Shown in pieces: positions 53,063 to 61,677 of a stretch of 64,000 bases of DNA (position 1 is the first letter of the stretch; the number at the start of each line of letters is the position of its first letter). The stretch is from Pseudarthrobacter sulfonivorans (lineage in GTDB: Bacteria > Actinomycetota > Actinomycetes > Actinomycetales > Micrococcaceae): contig NZ_JACXBW010000004.1 in the NCBI RefSeq assembly GCF_014712225.1, positions 248,001 through 312,000 on the forward strand. Reading direction: 5' to 3'. The notes under the pieces are model-generated. The model saw only the letters and a list, made by a program, of their open reading frames with translations, searched no databases and had not been told where the DNA came from. Position numbers and translations under genes: made by a program.

Positions 53063-54400
53063 ATGAATCTACGCGAACGTATCAACGACTCGAAAATGTC
53101 GCCATACCAATGGGCCATCATCGGAATGTGCGTCCTGCTCAATGCCCTGGACGGCTTCGACGTCCTGGCTATGGCATTCACGGCCAACGGGGTCACCAAG
53201 GAATTTGGCCTGACCGGCTCAGAGTTGGGTGTTTTGCTGAGTGCGGGACTCGTCGGTATGGCGATAGGATCCCTCTGCCTCGCCCCACTGGCAGATGTCA
53301 TCGGACGGCGGCCGATGATTTTGGCTGCAGTCGGCGTAGCTGGAGCAGGAATGCTGCTGGCCGCCACTGCCGGGGACATGGTGCAGCTGGGAATCTGGCG
53401 TTTGCTCACAGGACTCGGCGTCGGTTGCATCCTGGCGTGCACGAACGTTATTGCCAGCGAATACTCGTCCAGGCAGCGCCGGGGACTGAGCATCGGCATT
53501 TACACGGCCGGCTACGGCGTCGGGGCGACCCTCGGAGGTGCTGCAGCTGTTTACCTCCAAAGCCAGCACGGCTGGCGTTCCGTCTTCGTTTTCGGCGGCA
53601 TCAGCACTCTCAGCATTCTTGTTGTCCTGCTGTTCCTGCTGCCCGAATCCGTCGACTTCCTGCTGACAAAAAGGCCCCGGAACGTCCTGGACCGCTTGAA
53701 TCGAATCGCACGCAAGACGGGGCACCCCGAAACTGATTCCCTGGGGGACGCAGTTGTCCCGGCCAGGAAGAAGGCCAATCCAATTTCCGAGCTCATGTCT
53801 GCCTCGAACCGGCGGTCAACGCTGCTGCTCTGGTTGGCCTTCTTCACCACAATGTTCGGCTTCTACTTCGTCAACAGCTGGACCCCACGCCTGCTGGTCA
53901 CCGCTGGCATGACTGAAAGCCAAGGCATTACCGGCGGACTCATGCTGACCTTGGGCGGAATCTTTGGAGCAGTCCTCTACGGCGTCGTCGCCACCAAATG
54001 GAACAGCAAGATGGTCCTCGTGGCCTTCACCGTCCTCTCGTCCGTGATGATTGTCGTCTTCATCTCCTCTGCCTCTGTCATCGTGCTCGCCTTGGGCGCA
54101 GGCGTCCTCGTCGGCATGCTGATCAACGGCTGCATCGCCGGCCTCTATACGCTCGCCCCCTCCCTCTACCCTGCGTCGGTCCGCAGCACAGGGGTCGGAT
54201 GGGGCATCGGCATCGGCCGAATCGGTGCCATCATTGCGCCCCTGATCACCGGCGCCTTGCTCGACGCCTCATGGTCGGCCGTGCAGCTCTACCTCGCTGT
54301 CGGTGCCGTAGTACTTATCAGCGCCGTCGCTGTTGGAATGATCCGGTCCAAAAAGGTCGTCACGAAGGACGCGTCGGTCGAGGAGCTAAGCGGCGTCTGA
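53063..54400 (+). CDS. vanK: MFS aromatic acid:H+ symporter, vanillate uptake (VanK-like)
   Basis: A 445-residue, 12-helix permease of the AAHS family. The DGFD motif in helix 1 (LLNALDGFDVLAMAF) and APLADVIGRRPMIL (motif A) are characteristic of PcaK/BenK/VanK transporters. The order vanA–vanB–vanK equals that of C. glutamicum. ATG 53063 has AAGGA nine bases upstream; a longer frame would run into vanB. A terminator follows. Confidence 0.9.
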   Translation: MNLRERINDSKMSPYQWAIIGMCVLLNALDGFDVLAMAFTANGVTKEFGLTGSELGVLLSAGLVGMAIGSLCLAPLADVIGRRPMILAAVGVAGAGMLLAATAGDMVQLGIWRLLTGLGVGCILACTNVIASEYSSRQRRGLSIGIYTAGYGVGATLGGAAAVYLQSQHGWRSVFVFGGISTLSILVVLLFLLPESVDFLLTKRPRNVLDRLNRIARKTGHPETDSLGDAVVPARKKANPISELMSASNRRSTLLLWLAFFTTMFGFYFVNSWTPRLLVTAGMTESQGITGGLMLTLGGIFGAVLYGVVATKWNSKMVLVAFTVLSSVMIVVFISSASVIVLALGAGVLVGMLINGCIAGLYTLAPSLYPASVRSTGVGWGIGIGRIGAIIAPLITGALLDASWSAVQLYLAVGAVVLISAVAVGMIRSKKVVTKDASVEELSGV

Positions 54401-54416
54401 CGACCACCTGACGTCG

Positions 54417-54461
54417 TGCACCTGGCTCTCGACAACCTCCCCGCATCGAGGGCCAGGTGCA
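54417..54461 (+). terminator. Terminator after vanK
   Basis: A 10-bp outer stem (TGCACCTGGC with GCCAGGTGCA) continues after one unpaired base into a 5-bp inner stem. It ends the vanABK transcript and faces the convergent SIMPL gene. Confidence 0.82.
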
Positions 54462-54476
54462 GCCCCGGAGGCCTGA

Positions 54477-55121
54477 TCAGGCGAGCAGCTCCCACACCAC
54501 GGTGACGCTGGCGCCGAGGCTGGCGTGGCCTGCCTCCACACTGATGGCGTCCGTGGCTACTGCCCGTTCGAGCCTGGCCACCGGGACCGGCCCGGATGAC
54601 AAGGGGTGCTCTGAGACGGACACCACCGCGCCCAAGTGCGCCGAGGCGAGGGCGGCAAACTTCTCCGCCGCGGCAACGGCATCCTGCCACGCGGCTTCCC
54701 GGGCCCGGGCAAGCACAGCGGATTCGTCCGCGAAGCCCAGCTCGAGGCCGTTCAGCCGCACATCGTCGCCGCCGGCGTCAACCACGGCCGCGATAACGGC
54801 GGAAGCGGCAGCCACCCGCCGGACCCGCACGGTGAGCATGCTGGACGCGACGTACCCGGCCACCTGCTGGCCCTCGCCTTCGCGCCAGACAAGCTCCGGC
54901 CGGACGTTGAGCCCGGACGTCCGGATATCCGCGTCCGCCACGCCATTCTGTCGGAGCACCTCCGAAACGGCGGCCGACGCGGTGCCGGCGTCGGCGTAGG
55001 CGGAGCCAACGCTGGCCCGCCGGCATTCGACGCCCACGGAAATGGTCAGCAGGTCAGGCGGTGCCTCGGCGGCTCCCGTGCCTGTCACGGTAATGGTCCT
55101 GATGCCGGTGTCGCCAGCCAT
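54477..55121 (-). CDS. SIMPL (DUF541) domain protein
   Basis: A 214-residue protein filled by one SIMPL domain (ITVTGTGAAEAPPDLLTISV; NGVADADIRTSGLNVRPE; ARAREAAWQDAVAAAEKFA). Many SIMPL proteins are periplasmic, but no signal peptide is visible here, so this one is probably cytosolic. Family function is vague (stress and oxidative protection have been proposed). The gene begins 2 bp after the HExxH protein gene, so the two are co-translated. Confidence 0.85.
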   Translation of the reverse strand: MAGDTGIRTITVTGTGAAEAPPDLLTISVGVECRRASVGSAYADAGTASAAVSEVLRQNGVADADIRTSGLNVRPELVWREGEGQQVAGYVASSMLTVRVRRVAAASAVIAAVVDAGGDDVRLNGLELGFADESAVLARAREAAWQDAVAAAEKFAALASAHLGAVVSVSEHPLSSGPVPVARLERAVATDAISVEAGHASLGASVTVVWELLA

Positions 55122-55123
55122 GG

Positions 55124-55654
55124 TCAGACCTCGATTCCGCCGGCGCCGCCAGGTGCCGGCCTTGGTGTCCGGGTGTCAATGTATCCGCCGGCGGCCAGCC
55201 CGGCCTGCCGTTCGAAAAAGTTCGCCGAGGCCGGATTGCCGGTCCGAAGCTGCGACCAGGCCGCAGCCAGGAAATACAATGGAAGGAAAGGCAGCCCCAG
55301 GCACCAGGCGTACTGGCTGCAGTGCCTTGCCTCATGTCCCAGGAGCGCACTGTTGGCTGTCAGTTGCCCGGCACCGACCCGGCAGATGACCACGTTGCCC
55401 ACGGTGAACGCCCCGGCGAAGGGGACCCGCCACCTATAGCCGGAAGCGATGATGAGCCCCGCGGGCCCCCGCGTGATGGCCGTCCCGGCAGAGCGCGCCA
55501 GCGCCAAGCCCAGCAGCGTTGTCCCGTTGGCAAAGTTGGCAAACTGCCGCGCGCGCTGACCCGCCGTCGGGTGCGTCCTTGGCTGCGCAGACACAGCCGA
55601 TATTTGCACAGGCGCCACCGGCCATACTCCTGCCAGACGCCGACGTTCTGTCAT
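55124..55654 (-). CDS. Putative zinc-peptidase-like protein with HExxH motif
   Basis: A 176-residue protein. LLGHEARHCSQY contains HEARH, the zincin HExxH signature, and a later glutamate in NFFERQAG could be the third ligand. The surrounding pattern (a VGNVVICRVGAG strand before the helix, a hydrophobic helix GLPFLPLYFLAAAW after) recalls DUF4157/eCIS-core-like metallopeptidase folds. I assign no substrate. ATG 55654 has TACGAT six bases upstream, a leaderless start; a TTG 26 codons earlier is less likely. First gene of a pair with SIMPL. Confidence 0.6.
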   Translation of the reverse strand: MTERRRLAGVWPVAPVQISAVSAQPRTHPTAGQRARQFANFANGTTLLGLALARSAGTAITRGPAGLIIASGYRWRVPFAGAFTVGNVVICRVGAGQLTANSALLGHEARHCSQYAWCLGLPFLPLYFLAAAWSQLRTGNPASANFFERQAGLAAGGYIDTRTPRPAPGGAGGIEV

Positions 55655-55660
55655 GAGGCC

Positions 55661-55666
55661 ATCGTA
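55661..55666 (-). promoter_or_regulatory. -10 element for the leaderless HExxH–SIMPL transcript
   Basis: On the minus strand TACGAT lies 6 nt before ATG 55654. The rest of 55667–55885 holds a stem (CTGCCGG/CCGGCAG) upstream of pheS but no T-box or phenylalanine-rich leader peptide that I can see. Confidence 0.5.
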
Positions 55667-55885
55667 GCCGGAGGGTTCAATTAGACTGATGGATAGTGGC
55701 CGCCGGTAATTCTTCAGTCGGTAATTTTCCAACCGGGTATTTCGCCAGCGGCCCTGCCCTGGTCATCGAGTGGATCCGTCCTGCATGGATTCACGAAATG
55801 ACCTGCCAGTGACGGATGCGCTGCCGGGAGACCGCGCACTGCTGCACCTTCACCGGCAGCCCCGACTCGTAGCTAAGAACAGTAG

Positions 55886-56947
<1,062 letters not shown>

Positions 56948-56949
56948 CA

Positions 56950-59493
56950 GTGCGTATCCCACTTTCCTGGCTGCGTGAATTCGCAGCAGTACCGGCCGGA
57001 GCAACGGCCGAAGACGTCATGGCCGAACTGGTCAAGGTCGGCTTTGAAGAAGAGGCCGTCCACCGTCCCACGGACGCCCTGCGGGGCCCGGTTGTGGTGG
57101 GCCAGGTCCTGAGCATCGTCAAAGAACCGCAGACCAATGGCAAGACCATCAACTGGTGCCAGGTCCGCGTTGTCCCCGAAGGCCACGCGCAGACCCTCAC
57201 CGGCGAGGGCATCGACCCCTCCGGCGTGCAGGGGATCATCTGCGGCGCCCACAACTTCGTGGAGGGCGACAAAGTGGTGGTCACCCTGCCCGGCGCTGTC
57301 CTGCCGGGCGACTTCCGCATCTCTGCCCGGAAGACCTACGGCCACCTCTCCGCCGGCATGATCGCCTCCGTCCGTGAACTGGGCATCGGCGAGGACCATG
57401 ACGGCATCCTGGTCCTGTCCCGGATCGGGCTTGACCCGGAAATCGGCACGGATGCCATGGACCTGCTCGGTCTCTATGATGAGGCGGCGGAAATCAATGT
57501 GACCCCGGACCGCGGCTACGCGTTCTCCATCCGCGGCGCTGCGCGGGAATACGCGCATGCCACCGGAACGTCGTTCACCGATCCGGCGTCCAAGGTGCAG
57601 GCCCCTGCGGAACTTTCCGGCGGCCACGGCGTCAAGCTCAACGACGACGCACCCATTTACGGCAAGCCCGGCTGCGACCGCTTTGTGGCCCGCACCATCC
57701 GCGGCGTGGATGCCGCCAGGCCCACTCCGCCGTGGATGAGCTCGCGGCTGCGGCTGGCCGGCATCCGCTCCATCTCCCTGCCGGTGGACATCTCCAACTA
57801 CGTGATGCTCGAGCTGGGCCAGCCCACGCACTGCTATGACCTGGACAAACTGTCCGGGGACATTGTGGTCCGCCGCGCCGTGGCAGGGGAGAAGATCACC
57901 ACCCTGGACGACAAGGAGCGCACACTCGACGTCGAGGATCTCCTCATCACCGACGGCTCCGGTGCCATCGGCATCGCCGGCGTCATGGGCGGCGCCGCCA
58001 CCGAGGTGAGCGATTCGACGTCGAACGTCCTGGTGGAGGCCGCGCACTTCGACGAGGTGTCGATCGGCCGTTCCCGCCGCCGCCACAAGCTGCCGTCCGA
58101 AGCATCCAAGCGCTTCGAGCGCGGCGTTGACTGGCACGTGGCGGACATCGCCGCCCAGCGTGTGGCTGACCTCCTGGTGGAGCTCGCCGGTGGCGTGGCT
58201 GATCAGGCGGGGACCGACGTCGGGACCGCACCTGACGCCGTGACCATCACTTTGCCGGCGGCCTTTGCCGCCCAGCGGATCGGCATCGACTTCACCGAAG
58301 AGCAAATCACCACCTCGCTGGTGGACCTCGGTGCAGTGGTGGAGAAGACCGACGGCGGCTGGACGGTTACCGCCCCCAGTTGGCGGAACGACCTGGAAAC
58401 CAAAGAGGATCTCTCCGAGGAAATCGCGCGGCTGGTGGGGTACGAAAACATTCCCGCCACCCTCCCGGTGGCCCCTCCCGGACGTGGCCTGACCCGCGTG
58501 CAGCAGCAGCGCCGCCGGCTCATCCAGGCACTGGCTGACGCCGGCCTGACCGAAGTCCTGGCCTACCCGTTCGTCTCCAAGGCAGCCAACGACACGTTCG
58601 GCGTGGCCGAGCAGGGCGCTGCCCGGAGCGCGGTCAAGCTGGCCAACCCCATCAGCGAGGAACACGGCTACCTGCGGACGTCCATGCTGCCCGGGCTCAT
58701 CGAGGTGGCCAAGCGGAACCATTCCCGCGGCTTCCGCGACCTGGCGCTCTTCGAATCGGGCCTCGTCTTCCTGCCCGGCGAGACGGTGGGAACGCCGTCC
58801 ATCCCGCCGCTGGGCGTCAAGCCTTCCGACGAGGTACTGGATGCACTGTACGACGGCGTCCCGGACCAGCCGCTGTACGTCGCCGCCGTCCTGACCGGCC
58901 ATGATTCACCGGCCGCCGCCGGCCACACCCCGCGCTTGTGGGACTGGTCCGACGCCCTGGATATTGCCCGGCTCGCCGGCGATGTCCTGGGCGTGGAGGT
59001 GGTGGTCAGCCAGGGTTCGCACCAGGCATTCCATCCGGGCCGTGCCGCGCAGCTCTCGCTGCGCACCGGCGAGGTGGTGGGCTACGCCGGTGAGCTGCAC
59101 CCGAAGCTCCTTGCCGCGCACGACATGCCTGCCCGTTCGGTGGCGCTGGAGTTCAACGCGGACGCCCTGTTCGAAGCGGCGGCGGACGTCATCGTGGCGC
59201 GCCACATCTCCACGTTCCCGGTAGCCACCCAGGACGTGGCCCTGGTGGTGCCGCAGGATATTCCCGCGGACCGGGTCCTCGAGGCCCTGCGTGAAGGCGC
59301 CGGCGAACTGCTGGAGGACGTGGCGCTGTTCGACGTTTACGCCGGCAAGGGCATCGAGGAAGGCAAGAAATCGCTTGCCTTCGGCCTGCGCTTCCGCGCA
59401 ACGGACCGGACGCTGACGGCCGATGAGGCCTCGGCCGCACGCGAGAGCGCAGTGGCCCTGGCCGCCGAGCGCTTCGGCGCCGTCCAGCGGTAA
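56950..59493 (+). CDS. pheT: Phenylalanine–tRNA ligase beta subunit
   Basis: An 847-residue subunit starting at GTG 56950. Domains in order: N-terminal RIPLSWLREFA, tRNA-binding OB domain (about 40–155), B3/B4 editing domain (about 215–390), B5 (about 415–490), the catalytic-like core (about 500–720), and the FDX-ACB anticodon domain at the C-terminus (about 755–845, HISTFPVATQDVALVVP). All parts are present, so editing and tRNA binding should be intact. Confidence 0.98.
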   Translation: MRIPLSWLREFAAVPAGATAEDVMAELVKVGFEEEAVHRPTDALRGPVVVGQVLSIVKEPQTNGKTINWCQVRVVPEGHAQTLTGEGIDPSGVQGIICGAHNFVEGDKVVVTLPGAVLPGDFRISARKTYGHLSAGMIASVRELGIGEDHDGILVLSRIGLDPEIGTDAMDLLGLYDEAAEINVTPDRGYAFSIRGAAREYAHATGTSFTDPASKVQAPAELSGGHGVKLNDDAPIYGKPGCDRFVARTIRGVDAARPTPPWMSSRLRLAGIRSISLPVDISNYVMLELGQPTHCYDLDKLSGDIVVRRAVAGEKITTLDDKERTLDVEDLLITDGSGAIGIAGVMGGAATEVSDSTSNVLVEAAHFDEVSIGRSRRRHKLPSEASKRFERGVDWHVADIAAQRVADLLVELAGGVADQAGTDVGTAPDAVTITLPAAFAAQRIGIDFTEEQITTSLVDLGAVVEKTDGGWTVTAPSWRNDLETKEDLSEEIARLVGYENIPATLPVAPPGRGLTRVQQQRRRLIQALADAGLTEVLAYPFVSKAANDTFGVAEQGAARSAVKLANPISEEHGYLRTSMLPGLIEVAKRNHSRGFRDLALFESGLVFLPGETVGTPSIPPLGVKPSDEVLDALYDGVPDQPLYVAAVLTGHDSPAAAGHTPRLWDWSDALDIARLAGDVLGVEVVVSQGSHQAFHPGRAAQLSLRTGEVVGYAGELHPKLLAAHDMPARSVALEFNADALFEAAADVIVARHISTFPVATQDVALVVPQDIPADRVLEALREGAGELLEDVALFDVYAGKGIEEGKKSLAFGLRFRATDRTLTADEASAARESAVALAAERFGAVQR

Positions 59494-59540
59494 GCCTGAT
59501 CTCCGTGGCGGGACCGGCAACGGTGGTTCCGGTCCTGCGT

Positions 59541-59572
59541 TCCTGCCCTCCCGGTGATCCGGGAGGGCAGGA
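59541..59572 (+). terminator. Strong hairpin after pheT, overlapping the PPTase ribosome-binding site
   Basis: A perfect 14-bp stem (59541–59554 and 59559–59572) with loop TGAT. It lacks a T-run. Its 3' arm contains GGGAGGG (59561–59567), the likely ribosome-binding site for TTG 59574, so it may both end pheT transcription and mask that site. Confidence 0.7.
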
Positions 59573-59573
59573 C

Positions 59574-60239
59574 TTGCTTAAGCTGGATGTTGACGAGCTG
59601 GCAGCGGGAACCTTTGCGCAATGTTCGACGGCGGGTGGCCGGTTCCCGCTGTTGGGCCCCGCCGAGCTGCAGCGGGCAGCCGCCCTGGCGCCGGGCCCGC
59701 GAGCCAGTTTTGTGGCTGGCCGGCTGGCTCTGCGAAGGTTCGCCGCCGAACTGCTGGACGTCCCGGCGTCGGACCTCACCACAAACTTCAGCTGCCCCCG
59801 GTGCGGGAGCGGCCCCGGCTTATCCCACGGCAGGCCGGGCTACGCGTTCCGGGGAGAGCCGGTGCCGCTGGCGCTGAGCCTGTCCCGGAGTTCCGGCTGG
59901 ATCCTGCTGGGTGCCGTGGTGGAACCACCTGCCGGTGTAACGATCGGCGTGGACCTGGAGGACCCGGCCCGGCTGGACTTTGACGGGTTCGACGCTGTTG
60001 CCCTGACCCCGGCCGAGCGTGCGGCACTCGCCGGGCTGTCCGGGCCTGCCCTCCTTAACGAGCGGGCACGGCTGTGGGCGCGCAAGGAGGCGTGGCTTAA
60101 GATGACCGGCCGCGGCCTCACCACCGCCCCGGACACCCTCGATGTCCTGCAGCGTGCGGAAATCCGTGACCTGGGCGCCGGGGAGGCAGGCCTGCCGCTG
60201 GACCTCCGTGCCGCCGTCGCGCTTTCAGCCCCGTCCTAG
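59574..60239 (+). CDS. 4'-phosphopantetheinyl transferase (Sfp superfamily)
   Basis: Transfers the phosphopantetheine arm of CoA to carrier proteins. The two magnesium-binding signatures are GVDLEDPARLDFDGFD and RLWARKEAWLKMTGRGL. A CPRCG segment in the middle may be a small zinc knuckle. TTG 59574 is favoured because GGGAGGG lies six bases upstream; a GTG at 59505 is possible but would put a 14-bp hairpin inside the gene. The carrier domain of the peptide synthetase entering the window at 64000 is an obvious substrate. Confidence 0.85.
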   Translation: MLKLDVDELAAGTFAQCSTAGGRFPLLGPAELQRAAALAPGPRASFVAGRLALRRFAAELLDVPASDLTTNFSCPRCGSGPGLSHGRPGYAFRGEPVPLALSLSRSSGWILLGAVVEPPAGVTIGVDLEDPARLDFDGFDAVALTPAERAALAGLSGPALLNERARLWARKEAWLKMTGRGLTTAPDTLDVLQRAEIRDLGAGEAGLPLDLRAAVALSAPS

Positions 60240-60250
60240 GGCGCAGGCCG

Positions 60251-61630
60251 TCAGCGAATGGGCAGGGGCGGCAGGGCCGTTTCGTGGAGCCACGGGTGCA
60301 GCAGCGCCTCGGTGTCCAGGCCGGTGGCCCGGTCCGCGGCGAGAATAAAAGCCGCGGTGCTCACCGAAGCGTGCCGGTGGGCAGCGGTCCAGTCGTGCAG
60401 GAGGGCGAAAAACGCCAAATCGCCGCACCGGACACGCAGGGCGTGCAGGGCCAGGGCTCCGCGCTTGTACACGCGGTCATCAAACATCAGCTCCGGACCC
60501 GGGTCACCGATGACGATGTCCTGGCTGCCGGACGCCAGCTTCCGCCAGGCCGCGGCGGCCCGGTTGGCCACCGACATAACGCTGGCTTCCTCGGACCAGA
60601 TCCACTCCGCGTAGCAGGCGAATCCTTCGTGCAGCCAGATGTCCGCCCATGTTGCGGCCGTGAGGGAGTTGCCGAACCACTGATGGGCGAGCTCGTGGGC
60701 GATGAGCCGCTGGGACTCCCATTCCTGCGTCAGGTGGTTCCGGCCCAGGATGGAGAGCGTTTGCGCCTCAAGGGGTATCTCCAGCTCGTCTTCAGTCACC
60801 ACCACGGTGTACTCCGGGAACGGGTACGGCCCGAAGCAGCTTGCGAACGTACGCATCATCTCCGCCTGCCTGGCCAGGCCTTCGCGGGCAGCGTCACACA
60901 ATAGCGCCGGCACGGCGGCATACTGGGGGACCTGCCCGTTCGCGGTGGCGGCATCCAGCCGGAGGAGCTCGTACCGGCCGATCTGGACCGTGGCAAGGTA
61001 AGTGGCCATGGGCTCCGGCTGCTCGTAGACCCACGTCTCGCGGCTCGACCTGCTGCTGTGGGAGACAAGAGTGCCGTTGCAGACCGCCCGATAATTGGCA
61101 TCGGTGGTCACGCTGATGCGGTAACTGGCCTTTTCGCCGGGGTGGTCGTTGCAGGGGAACCAGGACGCAGCGCCGTTGGGCTGGCCTGCAACGAGGACGC
61201 CATCGGTTAACTCCTCCCAGCCGACTTCGCCCCAGAACCCTCGCCGGGGAGCAGGATTGCCCTCGTACTTGATGTCCAGGGTGAAGACTTCGCCGGCCGG
61301 CAGCGGCATGTCAGGCACTATCACCAGCTGCTCCGCGCGCTGGCTGTACTTGCGCACGCGCCGCCCGCTGAGCTGGATCTTGGTGGCCCGCAGCCCGGTC
61401 AGGTCCAGCACCAGGGCCGCCGTGGTGTACTGCGTGACAGCATGCAGGACTGCGCGCCCGCTGAGGCGGTTGCTGCTGAGCTTGTAGTCAAGTTCCAGTT
61501 CGTAGCGGTTCACCCGATAGGCGTTGGTGCCATGGCCGGGCACGTACGGGTCCGGCGCTGACGGGCCTTGCTCCGAGGTGGGTGACGGGCCGGTACTGGC
61601 GACCGCGGGGCTCGGTGCAGGGGAACTCAT
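60251..61630 (-). CDS. M1 family metallopeptidase (aminopeptidase-like)
   Basis: A 459-residue, single-lobe M1 peptidase: the N-terminal beta saddle, then the thermolysin-like catalytic domain with HELAHQWFG (about residue 311) and the third zinc ligand in WLHEGFA. The GAMEN exopeptidase motif is replaced by PLEAQ, so peptide-end recognition may differ. The ERAP-like C-terminal lobe is missing, as in short M1 proteins. The first ~30 residues are Pro/Ser-rich, without a signal peptide. It lies 47 bp downstream of the peptide synthetase on the same strand, so probably co-transcribed. Confidence 0.88.
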   Translation of the reverse strand: MSSPAPSPAVASTGPSPTSEQGPSAPDPYVPGHGTNAYRVNRYELELDYKLSSNRLSGRAVLHAVTQYTTAALVLDLTGLRATKIQLSGRRVRKYSQRAEQLVIVPDMPLPAGEVFTLDIKYEGNPAPRRGFWGEVGWEELTDGVLVAGQPNGAASWFPCNDHPGEKASYRISVTTDANYRAVCNGTLVSHSSRSSRETWVYEQPEPMATYLATVQIGRYELLRLDAATANGQVPQYAAVPALLCDAAREGLARQAEMMRTFASCFGPYPFPEYTVVVTEDELEIPLEAQTLSILGRNHLTQEWESQRLIAHELAHQWFGNSLTAATWADIWLHEGFACYAEWIWSEEASVMSVANRAAAAWRKLASGSQDIVIGDPGPELMFDDRVYKRGALALHALRVRCGDLAFFALLHDWTAAHRHASVSTAAFILAADRATGLDTEALLHPWLHETALPPLPIR

Positions 61631-61677
61631 AAGACGGTCTTTCCGATCAGGAGGGCGGACAGCTGGGTGGTGCGTGG

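Noticed and set aside
55740..55885. T-box or phenylalanine leader peptide upstream of pheS
   Set aside because: No T-box sequence, no Phe-rich mini-ORF and only a modest stem were seen.
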